From the NCBI GenBank assembly GCA_001600695.1, contig BCKQ01000003.1:1773934-1837933 (forward strand): a stretch of 64,000 nt of DNA, written 5' to 3'. The stretch's first letter is position 1; each line of letters starts with the position of its first letter. The notes below the pieces were generated by a model. It did not search any database. It worked only from the letters and a program-made list of their open reading frames with translations, and had not been told where the DNA came from. The position numbers and the translations under genes are program-made. Positions 10,225-21,737 of the stretch are shown here, piece by piece. This stretch comes from Ascoidea asiatica. Taxonomy: Eukaryota; Ascomycota; Saccharomycetes; Ascoideales; Ascoideaceae.

Positions 10225-12405
10225 CTATAAAGGAACTAAATCTTCATTTTCCAAATCAGCATTTAAAATCTCAAATAATTTTTCTTTTTTCAAATTATTT
10301 TTTCTTGCAGCTTTTTTAATTCTATTCATTGAAATCACCATCAAAGCTAAAACTTTGAATCTTTTTATTGGGGATTTGATTTTTTTAAAACCTGAATCAA
10401 TTGTAAAGATATTATCCAAGTTTGAATTTAATTTTGAGTTTTCATTAACTAAAATTTTAAGAACATCATTTTGAAAACCATTTTGATGGAAATTATTATT
10501 CATATCATTTATATTCATATTATTGAAATCAATACTATTATCGTAGTTAAAATTATTATTATTAGATGGACTATTTAAGTGAGATATTTCAATAGATTTT
10601 GGAAATTCAATTGACAGTTTATTACTATTACTTGAGTTAAAAGTATCAGTTATAGATCTATCATAATGATCAAAAATTGAATCATTCATAGAAAAAGAAT
10701 TTGATTGATCGTTAAAATTTGATGTATTTAGTAAGGTCCTTTTACTTTTTTGATTTAATGATTTTGAATTTGATAAAGATTTATTGATAAGAACCTGGGT
10801 AGTGGAATCTGTTTGTTGATTATTTGCTTGATATATATCATTTATGTTATTCTCAGTATCAATACTTTTATCGATAAAGCTGTCATCAGTGCTCATTATT
10901 TTTTCATTCATACTAGCTAGATAGTTTGTATCATCCAAGTTTAATGAATTACTATTAATATTATTATTGATATTATTATTATTTTTATTATTAATTGAAT
11001 CCAAGAAAGAATATTCATATTCTGTTAAATTTAGATTTTGATTCAATGATTCTTCCTTCAAATTTTTATTTGACAAGAAAAAGTTATTAATTTTAGATAA
11101 TTTTATAAGCCAATTAATATAATAAAATTTAATTGAAGATAATAAATAATCATTTATAAATAATAACGAATTGAACTTCTTAGATAATCTATTGTATTTA
11201 TATTTGAAATAATTATTTTCTTTGAATAATTTAATTGTGGAGATTTTGAAATTTTTTGAAATTTTTTTTAAATTTAAGTTTGAGCTATTTAGTTTGATTA
11301 ATTTTTTATTTAAGTTTTTAATTTCTAGTTGTAATTGAGCATTTTTAAATCTTAAATTATTTTGTTCAATTTGATCAATTTTATTAAGATTATTATTACT
11401 TTCTTGATTAAATCTTTTTTTTTCTAATAAAAACTTATTTTTTTCAATTAAAAATTTATTTTTTTCACTTTCAAAATTTTTTTTATCATTGATTAATTTT
11501 TCTTTTTCAGATTTCAAATTAATTTTCTCAAGTTGTAAATCATTTAATAGTATATTCAAACTATTATTATTATTAATATTACTGTTAGTATTATTGTTAC
11601 TATTACTTATATTATTGAAAGATTTTTTGAATCTAAAAGTATCATCTTCAATATCAATAGGATTTATATTCATATTTGAATTTGATAAATTTGAATACAA
11701 AATTTCCGAAGTGTTTTTTTCGGTTTTATGAGCATTGTTGATATTTGATAGATTATTTGATAAATTATTTGAAATATTTTTCTTTTTTGAAGAATTTATA
11801 TCAGAAGATAAATTTTTTCTTAGATTTGATAAAAAATATTGATTATTGATATCACTGTTATTATTATTGTTATCAATATTGTCATTATTTGTATTGTTTT
11901 TTTTTATATTGATGCTGTTAATGTTATTGAAATTGTCATTATTGTTTATTGAATTTATATCATTTTTAAAATTTTTTAAAAAAGAATTTCCTGCAAAAGT
12001 TGAGTCATTTGGATTATCTTTGAAAGAATTTAACTGATTCTGGAATGAATTATTGATATTATTATTAGTTGAAATTTTTTTATTCTTTTTATCTTTTTCA
12101 ATATCATCAATTATCTCTTTAATTATAGCACTGTCTGTATCATTTTTATTGTTTGAATTATATATGTTATTGGTATCACTAATGGTTTTTGTTTTATTTA
12201 AAGAAAGATTTTCAAGATCTAAGTTGTTTAATTTATCTTCTAGATTTATATTATCAAACCAATGATGTTGAGGTGATATAATTTCATTTTCATTTGTAGC
12301 ATTTAAAAAAGAAAAGCCATGTGTTGAATTAGTTATAGAATTGTTATTCATTGAAGGAGTAGTATATGGATTTGATAGTTTCAAAAAATTTGGGGTTGAG
12401 ATCAT
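10225..12405 (-). CDS. Asn-rich coiled-coil protein of unknown function
   Basis: The product has 726 residues. The frame extends up to a TTG at 12417, and the first ATG is at 12405. Residues 1-280 are Asn/Ser-rich and low in complexity. Residues about 290-430 form a strongly charged coiled coil with LEK/FLIEKNKF-type heptads. After another Asn-rich part, the last 50 residues are ordered and basic-hydrophobic (RFKVLALMVISMNRIKKAA), then end in an acidic stretch. A central coiled coil followed by a short hydrophobic-basic helix recalls spindle-pole or centrosomal proteins with a PACT-like or calmodulin-binding tail. This is only pattern resemblance, and I cannot name an ortholog. It is divergent from the OPT gene across 2.15 kb. 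Confidence 0.75.
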   Translation of the reverse strand: MISTPNFLKLSNPYTTPSMNNNSITNSTHGFSFLNATNENEIISPQHHWFDNINLEDKLNNLDLENLSLNKTKTISDTNNIYNSNNKNDTDSAIIKEIIDDIEKDKKNKKISTNNNINNSFQNQLNSFKDNPNDSTFAGNSFLKNFKNDINSINNNDNFNNINSINIKKNNTNNDNIDNNNNNSDINNQYFLSNLRKNLSSDINSSKKKNISNNLSNNLSNINNAHKTEKNTSEILYSNLSNSNMNINPIDIEDDTFRFKKSFNNISNSNNNTNSNINNNNSLNILLNDLQLEKINLKSEKEKLINDKKNFESEKNKFLIEKNKFLLEKKRFNQESNNNLNKIDQIEQNNLRFKNAQLQLEIKNLNKKLIKLNSSNLNLKKISKNFKISTIKLFKENNYFKYKYNRLSKKFNSLLFINDYLLSSIKFYYINWLIKLSKINNFFLSNKNLKEESLNQNLNLTEYEYSFLDSINNKNNNNINNNINSNSLNLDDTNYLASMNEKIMSTDDSFIDKSIDTENNINDIYQANNQQTDSTTQVLINKSLSNSKSLNQKSKRTLLNTSNFNDQSNSFSMNDSIFDHYDRSITDTFNSSNSNKLSIEFPKSIEISHLNSPSNNNNFNYDNSIDFNNMNINDMNNNFHQNGFQNDVLKILVNENSKLNSNLDNIFTIDSGFKKIKSPIKRFKVLALMVISMNRIKKAARKNNLKKEKLFEILNADLENEDLVPL

Positions 12406-12934
12406 TATTGTAACCAAAAGAAAATTAGCTGTATTAATAGAGGAAGATGAAATATCCTAAAAGAAAATAATTAAAGATAAAAGTTAGCTAATTTTCCTAG
12501 TATTTGGAGTGTGCTTATGATTAGTGAAAATGTAAATATGATTTTACTGCTGATATTTTCAGAACACAAATCAATAAATATTAAATCTTTAACCTTTATT
12601 TTTTTAACGTTACGCTTTATTTATTTATTCGGTTTTAAGCTATTTTTGTTTATTTCGTTCAGTTTGTTTGTTTGTTTGTTTTCGAGGTTGGTACCAGCTA
12701 CCTGGTTCAAAGCGGGTAAACGCATTTCACTTTAAAGCCAAAACTAAGGAGCTCCTTACTTAATGCCTTTTGCCGCATTAGCACATTTATTTGCAGTGAA
12801 CCACAAAAACAACTATCTGGGATCCGGAAGTCTAATTATCCGAATATCAGACCTCGCAGATCTTCATTACACGCCTAGACTCATTCAGAGCCAGAAATAT
12901 CACGAATGGATAAACTTTTTCGAAAGCGAGTTCT

Positions 12935-12954
12935 AGGATATCCGGAAGTATCCT
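12935..12954. promoter_or_regulatory. Imperfect palindrome centred on CCGG
   Basis: AGGATA and TATCCT flank TCCGGAAG, so this inverted repeat also overlaps the second copy of ATCCGGAAGT. It could be a dimeric transcription-factor site in the region shared by OPT and the coiled-coil gene. There is no direct evidence of binding. Confidence 0.3.
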
Positions 12955-13135
12955 GATAGCAGGAGTGTGTCCGCTGATAAAGGGTCTAATTGATAACTCA
13001 AAGAGATAGCATTCTATTTTGAAGACTGATAATGCTTATCGCCACCTACTTACGATAAGTTTTGTGAATTCAAAAGAAGCTATATTTTACTACCAAGAAT
13101 GTTCTGATAACTACTAACCTCAAATAAAGCCAAGC

Positions 13136-13157
13136 CATGGCTCATGGCTCATGGCTC
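13136..13157. repeat. CATGGCT tandem repeat x3
   Basis: Three exact copies of a 7-base unit in non-coding sequence. No function is apparent. Confidence 0.8.
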
Positions 13158-14556
13158 TATTTTCTCTCATTAGAAATATTTTTCTGCCTGTCTTGGCGAC
13201 TCCCATAATTTTTAATAGCAGGTGATCAAAGTATTATCTCTATTTGTTTTATTTGATACTAATAAGTTATATCTCGAGAAGCTTTAATCAAGTATCGGTT
13301 CCCAAATATAAACCTAATTCATAAACAAACTGGTTACTCTGATACTTTCTTAATACTTTTGTAAGCTGATTACTATGATCATGAAATTTCTTGTTAGTGT
13401 AACAACCTAAAATACTATCCTTCATGTTTAGTGTAATATTATATTCAAAGTAAATCAAAAGAGAAAAATTATTTTTTTCCTAAATAATTGTTCTCTTTTA
13501 TGAAATAATACCTGCTAAATAATTCTATTCAGTCCTTAACTAATTTTTCTGAAATATGTCTTTTTAAGCAGTTTATGAAATTTATTTCTATTCTAAAACA
13601 ATTATTATCTAATTTCAAGTCAGCTATACCTTTACATCTATAATTTTGGTTCTCAAAATCATAAATTCCAAGCTTTTCAAATGAGAGAATAACTAGATAT
13701 TTTATATGATAGTGAAATAACTACGAAATATTTCTGGCTGCTTAAGATAATGTAATAAATCATGTCAAATACAATGTTCAATAATATAAATTAACTAACC
13801 CCAGATTCAAATGATTTTCAATTGATTAATTGTTTATATACACTTATATTCACATGTCTCAAAAGTTCTTTGACTAAGGGCTTTAGATTATATAATTATG
13901 GTTTATGCTCAACTAAAGAATATTCAATTATTCAACTAATTTACTACATAATTTTGAAAGTCCTAACAGGACAGTAATATATCTTTTCTATTCCGGTTAC
14001 TCAACATCATTACAAATTATATTTTTCTGATGTAACTTCTGGGTCTCAATTTTATTCGAATATTAATAATTTCCATATATTTATGAATATTCACATACTC
14101 TTCAGCTATTATATTTTTGATAAGAATTGGTTCACTTAAAATTATATCTATGGTAATATTAATGCAATTTGAGCTCAATATAAATGTATTATCGATTTTT
14201 TATCATTTTATGATAATTTTTCATCGATTAGGTCTGATTTCAACTTAAAATTTATCTTTCTCTCAAATTTTTAACTATCTTTAACCAAACCTAAATATTT
14301 CTATGTTCTTATCTATGAGCAGTAGCTCTAGCCAACCATTATTCAACTTATTTTTACAAATTCATTTTTCTTTTTAAGATCTATCAATGATTTTTAAGAA
14401 TTAGAAATATTATAAATATGAATTGTCTACCTTCTTTTTTCAATATTCAAATTCATTTTTTTAAATTATAAATTTGGGCTTTCAAAAATTTTAATTTCTT
14501 CAAAAAGATTTTTAATTTTTTGATAATCACCTAAAACTCTTTTTTCTTTTTCCAAA

Positions 14557-17125
14557 ATGAGTTCGGAAAAAATAGCACAAGATTCCTCGGATGCAAAAAT
14601 TTCAACAGATAAAGAAGATATTTCACCAAATGTCGATTATATTGGAAATTATCAAGATAAACATATTCAAAATTTATTAGAAAAAACTGGTCATTCAAAG
14701 GATGAATTCACAATTTCTAATTTACCTGAAGATACTGAATTTATTTTAAGTAAAATTAGTTCATTATCCATTGAAAGCAAACAAAATTCTAGAGGATGCT
14801 ATTGATTATCATGAGGATGACCCCAATTTTCCCGCTGATGATTATAAGCTATTGCATACTTTAGTCAATGATCAAAAAAAAGAAGATGAAGATTGGGTCT
14901 TTTATTTAAAAGAACTTGCTGCTTTAATCAACTTTCATTCACCATACCCAGAAGTTCGTGCCGTTACTGATCCATATAATGATTATTATAAACCAATAGA
15001 AACTATTAGATCTTATACTTTAGCAATTATCTGGACAATTGTTGGTTCTGGCGTAAATGAATTCTTTTCTCATCGTTATCCTTCTATTAGTATTTCTTCT
15101 GCAGTTATTCAAATGTTATTATATCCATGTGGTAAATTATGGGAATATACTGTTCCTGATTGGGGCTTTAATTTAAGAGGTAAAAGGATTTCCTTGAATC
15201 CCGGCCCTTGGGAATATAAAGAACAAATGTTTTCCACTTTACTTTATGCAATTACTTCTCCTGGTGTTTATATTACTTATAATGTTATTGTACAAAAATT
15301 AGGAATTTTTTATGATAATCAATGGGCAGATTTTGGTTTTCAAATTCTTCTAGGTTTATCTACACAGTTTCTTGGCTTTGGGATTGCTGGTATTTTGAGA
15401 AAATTTGTTGTTTACCCTGTGAGAGCTATGTGGCCAACCATTTTACCAACTTTAGCTTTAAATAGAGCTTTATTAAAACCAGAAAAGAAAGAATCAATTC
15501 ATGGTTGGAAACTTTCAAGATATCAATTTTTCTTCATTTTTTTCACAATAATGTTTCTTCATTTTTGGCTTCCAGATTATCTTTTCCAAGCTTTATCATA
15601 TTTTAACTGGATAAATTGGATTTCTAAGAATAACTTTAATTTAGCAATAGTTTGTGGTCAATCTTTAGGCTTAGGTTTAAATCCTCTTCCAACTTTTGAT
15701 TGGAATGTTGCAAGTTATTTAATTCCTTTAGCTACTCCTTTTTTCTCAACAATGAATCAAATAGTAGGCATTATGATTGCATTTTTCACCATACTTGGAG
15801 TCTACTATTCAAATAACTTTTGGAGTGGCTATTTACCTATAAATTCTAATGCTATTTTCACAAACACTGCAGAAAAATATCAAGTTACTGAAATTCTAAC
15901 AGATGGTCTTCTTGATGAAACTAAATACAAAGCATATTCTCCACCATATTATTCCGCTGCTAATTTGGTTGTTTATGGTGCCTTTTTTGCTATTTATCCA
16001 TTTTCTTTTTTGTACACTTTTTATATTGATCGAAAATCAGTATGGCTATCACTCAAACAAATGAAACTGACATTTAAAAATTGGAAACAATCTAATTTTG
16101 AAGGGTTTAATGATCCACATTCAAGAATGATGGCCAAGTATAAGGAAGTTCCTGATTGGTGGTTTGCAATTGTAGTAGTTGTTTCCTTAGTTTTAGCAAT
16201 TCTTGCTGTTGAACTATACCCTACTAACACTCCTGTTTGGGCAATTTTCATGGCATTTGGCTTCAACATTGCCTTTTTGATTCCATTTGCTTTACTTTAT
16301 GCCACAACTGGATTTGCTCTTGGCTTAAATGTGTTGGTTGAGTTGATTATCGGATATGCTTTACCAGGTAATGGTATCGCTTTGATGACAATTAAAGCTT
16401 TAGGTTATAATATAGGTGGTCAGGCAGATAACTATATTTCCAATCAAAAAATGGCTCATTATGCTAAAATTCCACCTATGGCTCTTTTCAGAGGACAAAT
16501 TCTTACAACTTTTATTCAAGTTTTTGTCGTATTAGGAGTTGTTAATTGGCAAATTGCCAATATTGATAATTTCTGTGAAACTGGTCAAAAACAAAAATTT
16601 ACTTGTCCAGGAGAAAAAACTTATTATTCTGCTTCTGTATTTTGGGGAGTTATTGGACCAAAGAGAGTATTCAACCATATTTACCCAATTTTACAATACT
16701 GCTTTCTTATTCGGTTCCTATTAGCTTTATTTTTCATTGCAGTTAAAAGATTTGCTCCTAAATTTTTACCAAATACAATTCAACCAACTGTTATAATGGG
16801 TGGCTTCTTGAATGTTTTTGCACCATATACCTTACAATTCGTTATTCCAGGTTTATACTTGTCATTTGCATTTATGTATTATATCAAAAGAAGATACTTG
16901 GCATGGTTTGAAAAATATAATTATGTTTTATCTAGTGCTTTTGATACCGGTGTTGCTTTTAGTGCCATTATCATTTTTTTTGCTGTTCAATACCATGACA
17001 AGTCGATTAATTGGTGGGGAAATACAGTTTCTTTCGAAGGTGTTGATGGTGGTTATGGTAGACAAACTTTGAAGGATATTACTCAATTAGATAAGGGCTA
17101 TTTTGGTTATGATACTTGGAGTTAG
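14557..17125 (+). CDS. Oligopeptide transporter (OPT family), split by a +1 frameshift
   Basis: Proton-coupled uptake of small peptides (or glutathione-like compounds) across the plasma membrane, by family. An ATG at 14557 opens a frame reading a cytosolic N-terminus up to LSKISSLSIESK. The homologous protein then continues in another frame as KILEDAIDYHEDDPNFP. Skipping the single C at 14782 joins them into 855 residues, in line with yeast OPT proteins of about 800-880. The downstream part has OPT signatures: SPYPEVRAVTDP, NPGPWEYKEQM, DPHSRMMAKYKEVPDWW and a C-terminal GYFGYDTWS, with many membrane segments. The downstream frame has no ATG before a transmembrane segment, so the transporter needs the join. 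It may be a young pseudogene, a sequence error or a recoding site. Confidence 0.85.
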
Positions 17126-17675
17126 TCTGCCTCTTTTCACATAGCCTTATTAAATTGGCTATGAATAATTTTTGATTCTATTTTATATCTACCTTTTCTT
17201 TAGTTGTCCTTTGAGTATTATTTTTTTCATCTTTTTTATCAAGTTTATTATGAATTACATTTAGTTTATTTTGTTTCTAAATGAATATGTAGGCTAACCG
17301 AAAAAAATAGTTTCATTTTTTCAGAAATTGATTTAGAAGAAAATTTTCATGTTAGTGAATTGTATTAGTTTATTGATATATCGAAGATCCTAAATCACAG
17401 ATTGAAATAGCCTAACTACTTTTAATGAAAAGTATATGTAAATGAGCAAATAAAATATAATAGTCCATATTAATTATACTATAAAAAGCAATTTTTTTCA
17501 AGAAAACCAGGAATATAAAAATTTTTCAAATAAATATATCTAAAAACAATGCAACCAAAATAAATTTTGGAAGTCAAATAAAACCAAAAAAAGTAAAAAA
17601 AGAAAGCAAAAGCATTAAGAGCAATGAAATTTTTTTGAGCAATTACCAAAAAAAAGGAATAAACAAAAGTCAAGA
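17126..17675. other. OPT-UME6 convergent intergenic region
   Basis: The 3' flanks of two converging genes. AT-rich, with several T-rich and AATAAA-like stretches suited to 3' processing. No gene seen. Confidence 0.4.
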
Positions 17676-20264
17676 TTAAACTTCATTTGTACTATCATTA
17701 TCATGGTTTACATTTTGAGAGTTTGAACTCATGGATAATTCTCTTTTTACTCTCAATTCTTTATGTCTCTGTTTAATTTCAATTCTTCTTTTCTTTCCAG
17801 TATGAGCTTTTATTTCATTTAATCTTTTCTTTTGTTCTTTACCATCCGACATGAATTTTGGTCTTTCTTCCGAATAACCATCACATTTCAGTCCTAAACG
17901 TTGACATTGAGAACAAACAGGTTTTTCTTCAGGGCATTTTTTCCTTCTCAATCTACAAGTCCAACATCCATTTTTAGATCTTGGAGCTCTATTTTTTTTC
18001 AACCGTCTATTGGAACTAGAACTTCTTTTGCAATAACGTTTTTTATTTTTTTTTGTAATCTTATTAGAAACTTCATTATGATTCGATTTTGATATTGATC
18101 TAGAACCAGAACTTATATCAACTGTAAAAAAATTATTATTCTTGGAAGAAAATTTCGCTTGATCTAATTTCTTAGCATAATCTTTTTTATTATAGTCGGA
18201 AACGTAATTAAGATTATCATCAAATTTAAGCATTTTACTTTTAGCTAATCTTGATCTAGTTCTAAAAGAAGATGGTAATAAATATACCACATGATTATAA
18301 TCTTCTTCCTCACTAGATGAACTTTCTAATTCATAATCTGAATCTTTATTGTCAGTATCATTTCCAGATTCAGTTTCATGGTCATGATCAATTTCATCAT
18401 CATCTTTAATAATTTTCTCAATAAGTTCTTGGGAATTTGGTTTTATTTTCAAGTTTTCACTATTTTGATTACCTTGAGGAAGGGAAGTAACAAATATTTG
18501 TGAAGGCTTATCAATAGTATTTTCTAAAACTTTCTTTTCTTCTTGTATAGAATTTCGTAGAGGATTTTTGATTTTATTTTTTTCAATATCACTGCTTGAA
18601 TTGTCATTTAAAATTGGGTAAGTATTAGATTTAATTGGTGATTTAATAATTTGTTTATATTTTAAATGATTTATAGGAGAAGAGTTGATATTATTATTAT
18701 CATTTATATAATCCATGGATTCATTATCATCACTTGAATTGATATAATCATTATCATCGATATTATAATCAATATTGTCATCGATATTATCATCAGAATT
18801 ATCAGGACTATCGTTAACATTTTCACTATTATCAATTATATCAAATTGATTAATATTATGAATATTAGAAGCATTGGGAACTTGAATTGATTGATTTTTG
18901 ATTACAAAATTATAAACATCTTCCAATTCTTCATCATCTTCTTCATCATCATCATCTTCTTCTTCTTCTTCGTTCTCATCTTTATAATCTTTATCGTTAT
19001 TTCCATTATTTTCTTCATTTTCGTCGTTATTGTTATCGTTATTGGTATTGTTATCACAACTTTTATTAATATTATCATCATCGTCATGATTATCACTATT
19101 ATGATTATTACTTTTATTATTCTCAATTATAATATTATTATTGATAGTATCATTTGAATTATCATTGATATTATCATTGATATTATCATTGATATTATTA
19201 TTGATATTAAAGTTAAAGTTTTCATTAGAATTTTCATAATCAGTTTCATAATCAGTATCATAATCATTTTCTATAATCATAATATTTTCATTAGTAAAAT
19301 TTATGTTATTACTATTAGTATGATTGCCGTTATTGTTATTATTATCAATATTAATATCATCATCACTTGAAATTATTGAAATATCACTTGAATAAAAATT
19401 TTTATTTTGATTTAAAAGATTTGAAATTTCTTGACTTGTTTGATTAATATTTTTGAAAAAAGATAAGTGAGGGTCATTATCAATATCATTATTATTACAA
19501 AAATTATTAAGATCGTTATTAATATCATTAATATTGTTAAATTTATCTAAATTTATTGGAGATTTAGAAGTAAAATGTTTGCTATTATAATTAGTGATAT
19601 TTGTATTTGTATTTGTATTTAAATTTGAATTTGAATTTGAATTTGAAATTGAAGATGAGTTAATGTTTATATTATTATTGATATTATTATTGGTTACTGT
19701 ATCAATGAATAAGGCCGTTGGACTAATAGTTTTTGAATTTGAAGAACTTGAGGGTCTAATTATTGTAGTTGAATTAGTTATGGTAGAAGAAGATAAATTA
19801 TTAAATAAAGATATATTTGAAATATTAGAAAAAATTGAATTATCAATTGAATTATCAATAGAATTATCAATAGAATTATTGATTGAACTACTGATTGAAT
19901 TGCTAATTGAATTATTAATCAAATTTTCAATATCATTTGAAGATAAATTAGTTAAATCATTTGAAGAATTTGAATTTAAGAAATTATTTGTCAATTTTAA
20001 CAAATTTTGTAAATGAGAATTTGATTGATTATTTTTAATTTTTTTTCTATTTTTATTCTCAATTGAATCTTTCATTGAACTTTCACCTGAATTCTTATTT
20101 GAATTTTCTTTTATATTATTTTCTTTTGTATTTGTATCCATAATAGTACCAAAAGAATTTTCATTAAAGTGATCATTTTGTGGAAGATTATGAATAATAT
20201 TACAGTCGAAATCAATAATACTTTGGGAATTGATTAATTGGGAATCAAGTAATTGAGAAGACAT
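17676..20264 (-). CDS. UME6: Zn(II)2Cys6 transcription factor, Ume6-like
   Basis: The protein has 862 residues. The only ordered part is at the C-terminus: a Zn2Cys6 cluster near residues 760-790 (GCWTCRLRRKKC, then CSQCQRLGLKC), followed by RPKFMSDGKEQKKRLNEIK and a Lys/Arg-rich helix. Most fungal zinc clusters are N-terminal. The C-terminal position, the KP.FVSD-like segment after the cluster and the basic tail all match yeast Ume6 (836 residues), which represses early meiotic and metabolic genes through Sin3-Rpd3 and Isw2. The rest is Asn/Asp/Ser-rich, with repeats such as IDNS and NDNI and an acidic run. I could not find a Sin3-binding helix by eye. The ortholog call is probable, not proven. 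Confidence 0.65.
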   Translation of the reverse strand: MSSQLLDSQLINSQSIIDFDCNIIHNLPQNDHFNENSFGTIMDTNTKENNIKENSNKNSGESSMKDSIENKNRKKIKNNQSNSHLQNLLKLTNNFLNSNSSNDLTNLSSNDIENLINNSISNSISSSINNSIDNSIDNSIDNSIFSNISNISLFNNLSSSTITNSTTIIRPSSSSNSKTISPTALFIDTVTNNNINNNININSSSISNSNSNSNLNTNTNTNITNYNSKHFTSKSPINLDKFNNINDINNDLNNFCNNNDIDNDPHLSFFKNINQTSQEISNLLNQNKNFYSSDISIISSDDDINIDNNNNNGNHTNSNNINFTNENIMIIENDYDTDYETDYENSNENFNFNINNNINDNINDNINDNSNDTINNNIIIENNKSNNHNSDNHDDDDNINKSCDNNTNNDNNNDENEENNGNNDKDYKDENEEEEEDDDDEEDDEELEDVYNFVIKNQSIQVPNASNIHNINQFDIIDNSENVNDSPDNSDDNIDDNIDYNIDDNDYINSSDDNESMDYINDNNNINSSPINHLKYKQIIKSPIKSNTYPILNDNSSSDIEKNKIKNPLRNSIQEEKKVLENTIDKPSQIFVTSLPQGNQNSENLKIKPNSQELIEKIIKDDDEIDHDHETESGNDTDNKDSDYELESSSSEEEDYNHVVYLLPSSFRTRSRLAKSKMLKFDDNLNYVSDYNKKDYAKKLDQAKFSSKNNNFFTVDISSGSRSISKSNHNEVSNKITKKNKKRYCKRSSSSNRRLKKNRAPRSKNGCWTCRLRRKKCPEEKPVCSQCQRLGLKCDGYSEERPKFMSDGKEQKKRLNEIKAHTGKKRRIEIKQRHKELRVKRELSMSSNSQNVNHDNDSTNEV

Positions 20265-21737
20265 TTTTTAATGTGAAGGAGGAAAAAACAGAAAAAGGCA
20301 AAAAAAAAGGAATCGAACAAAAGAGAAAAAAATAGAATAACAAGAATAAGAAACAGAAACAGACGAATCAGAGGCAGAAAATGATTATAAGAATGATGAG
20401 ATTGATAAATAGATTTTTTGTAAAAGTAATCAACTTATTATTTGTATCCTTAAGGGAAGGATACTTGATAAGAAGAAAAAGGAGAAAGAAAAAGAAGAAT
20501 CAGCAGAATCAATAGAAAAAGCACCACGAAGGACAGGGAGGGTTTATATATCAAGACTAAGAACAGCAGAGAATTTGAATCCCAAAGCAAATATAGAGCA
20601 GAAGCAGAAGAAGCAAAAGAAGGAAAGCAAACAATGCAAACAATTTCCCAAAAACAACAGAAGAAAAGGAAAAAAAAGAAGAAAAAGAAACATTTGCACC
20701 TTCCTTGTTGAACCTTCCTCGCTGCTGGTCTTTGGCGTGTGTAGAAATAAACCCTCTGCTAATTGAAATCCTCCATTTCAATGATCCTCTGGCACTTGCG
20801 ACGTCCCGTTGTTTCTGCTGCAGTTGAATCCGAAATTGAAGCTGCGATAAAAATTATTACGCAATTTCAGCTCATATTAATCTCTTGGGAAACAGACGTG
20901 TCTCCCCTCACTTCATTTTTCTCTTAATTACCTCTTAATTACCCTTTAACTACCTTTTTATAAGTATTTTAGACAATATTTTGATTAATATTTTAATTGT
21001 CCTTTGATTAATTCCAACTCAGCTGCATGAGAAGTGTCAGAACAAGCGCCACATATTAGCACTATGAATGAGCTGATTTGGATTATGTGTTGTGTTTTAT
21101 CATATTTTCGACTAACTTTATCTGACGGATTTAATGAATTGGCAGTTTGAAAGAAACAGCGGAAAATAAAACATTTGAGATATTGCACTTAGTACCCATG
21201 AATACATAGTATTTGATGTATTTGGTTTATTTCATAATTAATTGATATTTGATAATTGAAATCTGTTAAACGTTATATTTAGATGTATCCCTGTCTTCTG
21301 TCATTCAAACAATAGAAATTGTAATCTTCTCTTGTTGCTATGACATTGTTTTTCCCTGGGTAATTGAAGTCTCGGTTTGGAAACTCCTGGGTCTTAATTC
21401 ATATTTGTATATACAGCCTTAGCGCGGCGTTTAAAGAGGCTGTGCTGAAATATATTACCCATTGTGTTGGTAGTCCAGATCATCGGTTATACGAGACCCG
21501 GCTATACGACCAGTAACCAATGCTGCATTAAAATTTAGGAAAATCATACTTCCGATAATCGAGCCAAAAAGATTGAAGGAACCTCTAAAAGATATGAAAT
21601 TACAGGCACAAATAAAAAAGCATAAAAGTAAACTTTTCTTTCTTTCTTATATTTAGATTTATAATATTCTTATATTATAACTTTATATTCAATTTCATTA
21701 TCATTTTATTTTATTATCAGTTAAAAATCAAAAAAAT
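20265..21737. other. 1.47-kb divergent region between UME6-like gene and BNA5
   Basis: Long shared upstream region. On the minus strand a TATATAAA box lies at 20543-20550, about 280 bases before the UME6-like ATG. A purine-rich stretch runs from 20265 to about 20700. GC-richer segments occur at 20720-20920 and 21380-21560. The second contains a 7-base inverted repeat (21413-21419 with 21437-21443) and a CCAAT box near 21517. Small frames at 20557-20781 on both strands are compositional and not supported as genes. Confidence 0.45.
20543..20550 (-). promoter_or_regulatory. Putative TATA box of the UME6-like gene
   Basis: Reads TATATAAA on the minus strand, about 280 bases upstream of the ATG. 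This implies a long 5' leader if used. Confidence 0.35.

Larger units (their letters stand above)
12406..14556. other. 2.15-kb gene-free divergent region
   Basis: No convincing reading frame in either strand. A GC-richer block at about 12680-13010 contains ATCCGGAAGT twice (12822-12831 and 12940-12949) and TATCAGACC (12845-12853). A 7-base tandem repeat lies at 13136-13157. The rest (13200-14550) is AT-rich with short homopolymers. It is long for this genome, where gaps are usually under 1 kb, so it may hold an extended promoter for OPT or an unannotated non-coding RNA. Confidence 0.45.

Noticed and set aside
14750-14805. An intron joining the two OPT frames
   Set aside because: The frames overlap by about 55 bases and homology is continuous at the junction, which leaves no room for an intron with GT, branch point and AG.
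18891-20016. Frames antisense to the UME6-like gene, rich in Ile, Phe or Glu
   Set aside because: They are the reverse reading of Asn/Asp repeat codons. Their composition follows from the repeats.
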